A stretch of 64,000 nucleotides of DNA from Leeuwenhoekiella aestuarii (GTDB lineage: Bacteria; Bacteroidota; Bacteroidia; Flavobacteriales; Flavobacteriaceae), in the NCBI RefSeq assembly GCF_004104055.1, contig NZ_QOVJ01000001.1, forward strand, positions 558,001 to 622,000, in the 5' to 3' direction. Shown here piece after piece: positions 63,982 through 64,000 of this stretch (its first letter is position 1; every line of letters begins with the position of its first letter). Under the pieces are notes generated by a model that was not told where the DNA came from, searched no databases, and saw nothing but the letters and a program-made list of their open reading frames with translations. The position numbers and the translations under genes are program-made.

Positions 63982-64000
63982 ATATGATCTCCCGACTCCA

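Overview
The window looks like a chromosomal segment of a marine-type Flavobacteriaceae (Bacteroidota). The support is: type IX secretion sorting domains of both kinds (type B 'gliding-motility' tail at 121-4185, type A tail at 21323-24337), many short lipoproteins with an S/N-C lipobox, the Bacteroidota -7 promoter form TAnnTTTG in front of several genes, weak Shine-Dalgarno sequences and an AT-rich composition. No rRNA, tRNA, CRISPR array, intact insertion sequence or replication origin was found. The exact genus cannot be read from the sequence.

Layout. 1-4185: a large repeat-containing secreted adhesin and the first codons of a downstream partner gene cut by the window edge. 4186-10326: the accessory part. 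Five unrelated single genes (DUF4062 protein, two membrane proteins, two lipoproteins), all on the minus strand, are separated by long structured repeats. The two ends of the same gene unit carry matching inverted sequences (GTTGGCTGTA.. for unit 1, GTTGGCAACA.. for unit 2, GTTAGC.. for unit 3, .TTGGCAA for unit 5). This is the arrangement expected of integron gene cassettes with attC sites, here with an atypical GTTRGC core and no integrase in the window. Decayed transposase ends lie inside three of the spacers, and a 1.1-kb gene-free stretch with two 11-bp tandem arrays follows.

10327-38834: ordinary core genes: DjlA-like co-chaperone, bacilliredoxin, ClC chloride channel, cold-shock protein, omega-amidase, ComF, glycyl-tRNA synthetase, surface and outer-membrane proteins, exonuclease III, OmpA lipoprotein, Rieske lipoprotein, aldo/keto reductase, a CbpA-CbpM-FKBP folding operon, a second FKBP with a ZIP-like transporter, acyl-CoA dehydrogenase, M23 peptidase and a radical SAM protein. 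38946-39484 holds a toxin-antitoxin pair whose RelE/ParE-like toxin frame is broken by a stop codon.

39658-63981: enoyl-CoA hydratase, an NtrY-like sensor kinase and HemJ; a sortilin-like repeat protein, a MATE exporter and ferrochelatase (hemH); ThuA and an AraC regulator divergent from the heme operon hemA-hemC-hemD-hemE-(DUF6973, EI24, GNAT)-hemF, then hemB. With hemH and hemJ nearby, eight heme-pathway steps lie within about 19 kb; only hemL and gltX are outside. A minus-strand SF2 helicase with two predicted membrane segments sits exactly between hemF and hemB. The window ends with DinB, a CNNM/CorC protein, a methyltransferase of the Ogt type and a serine hydrolase.
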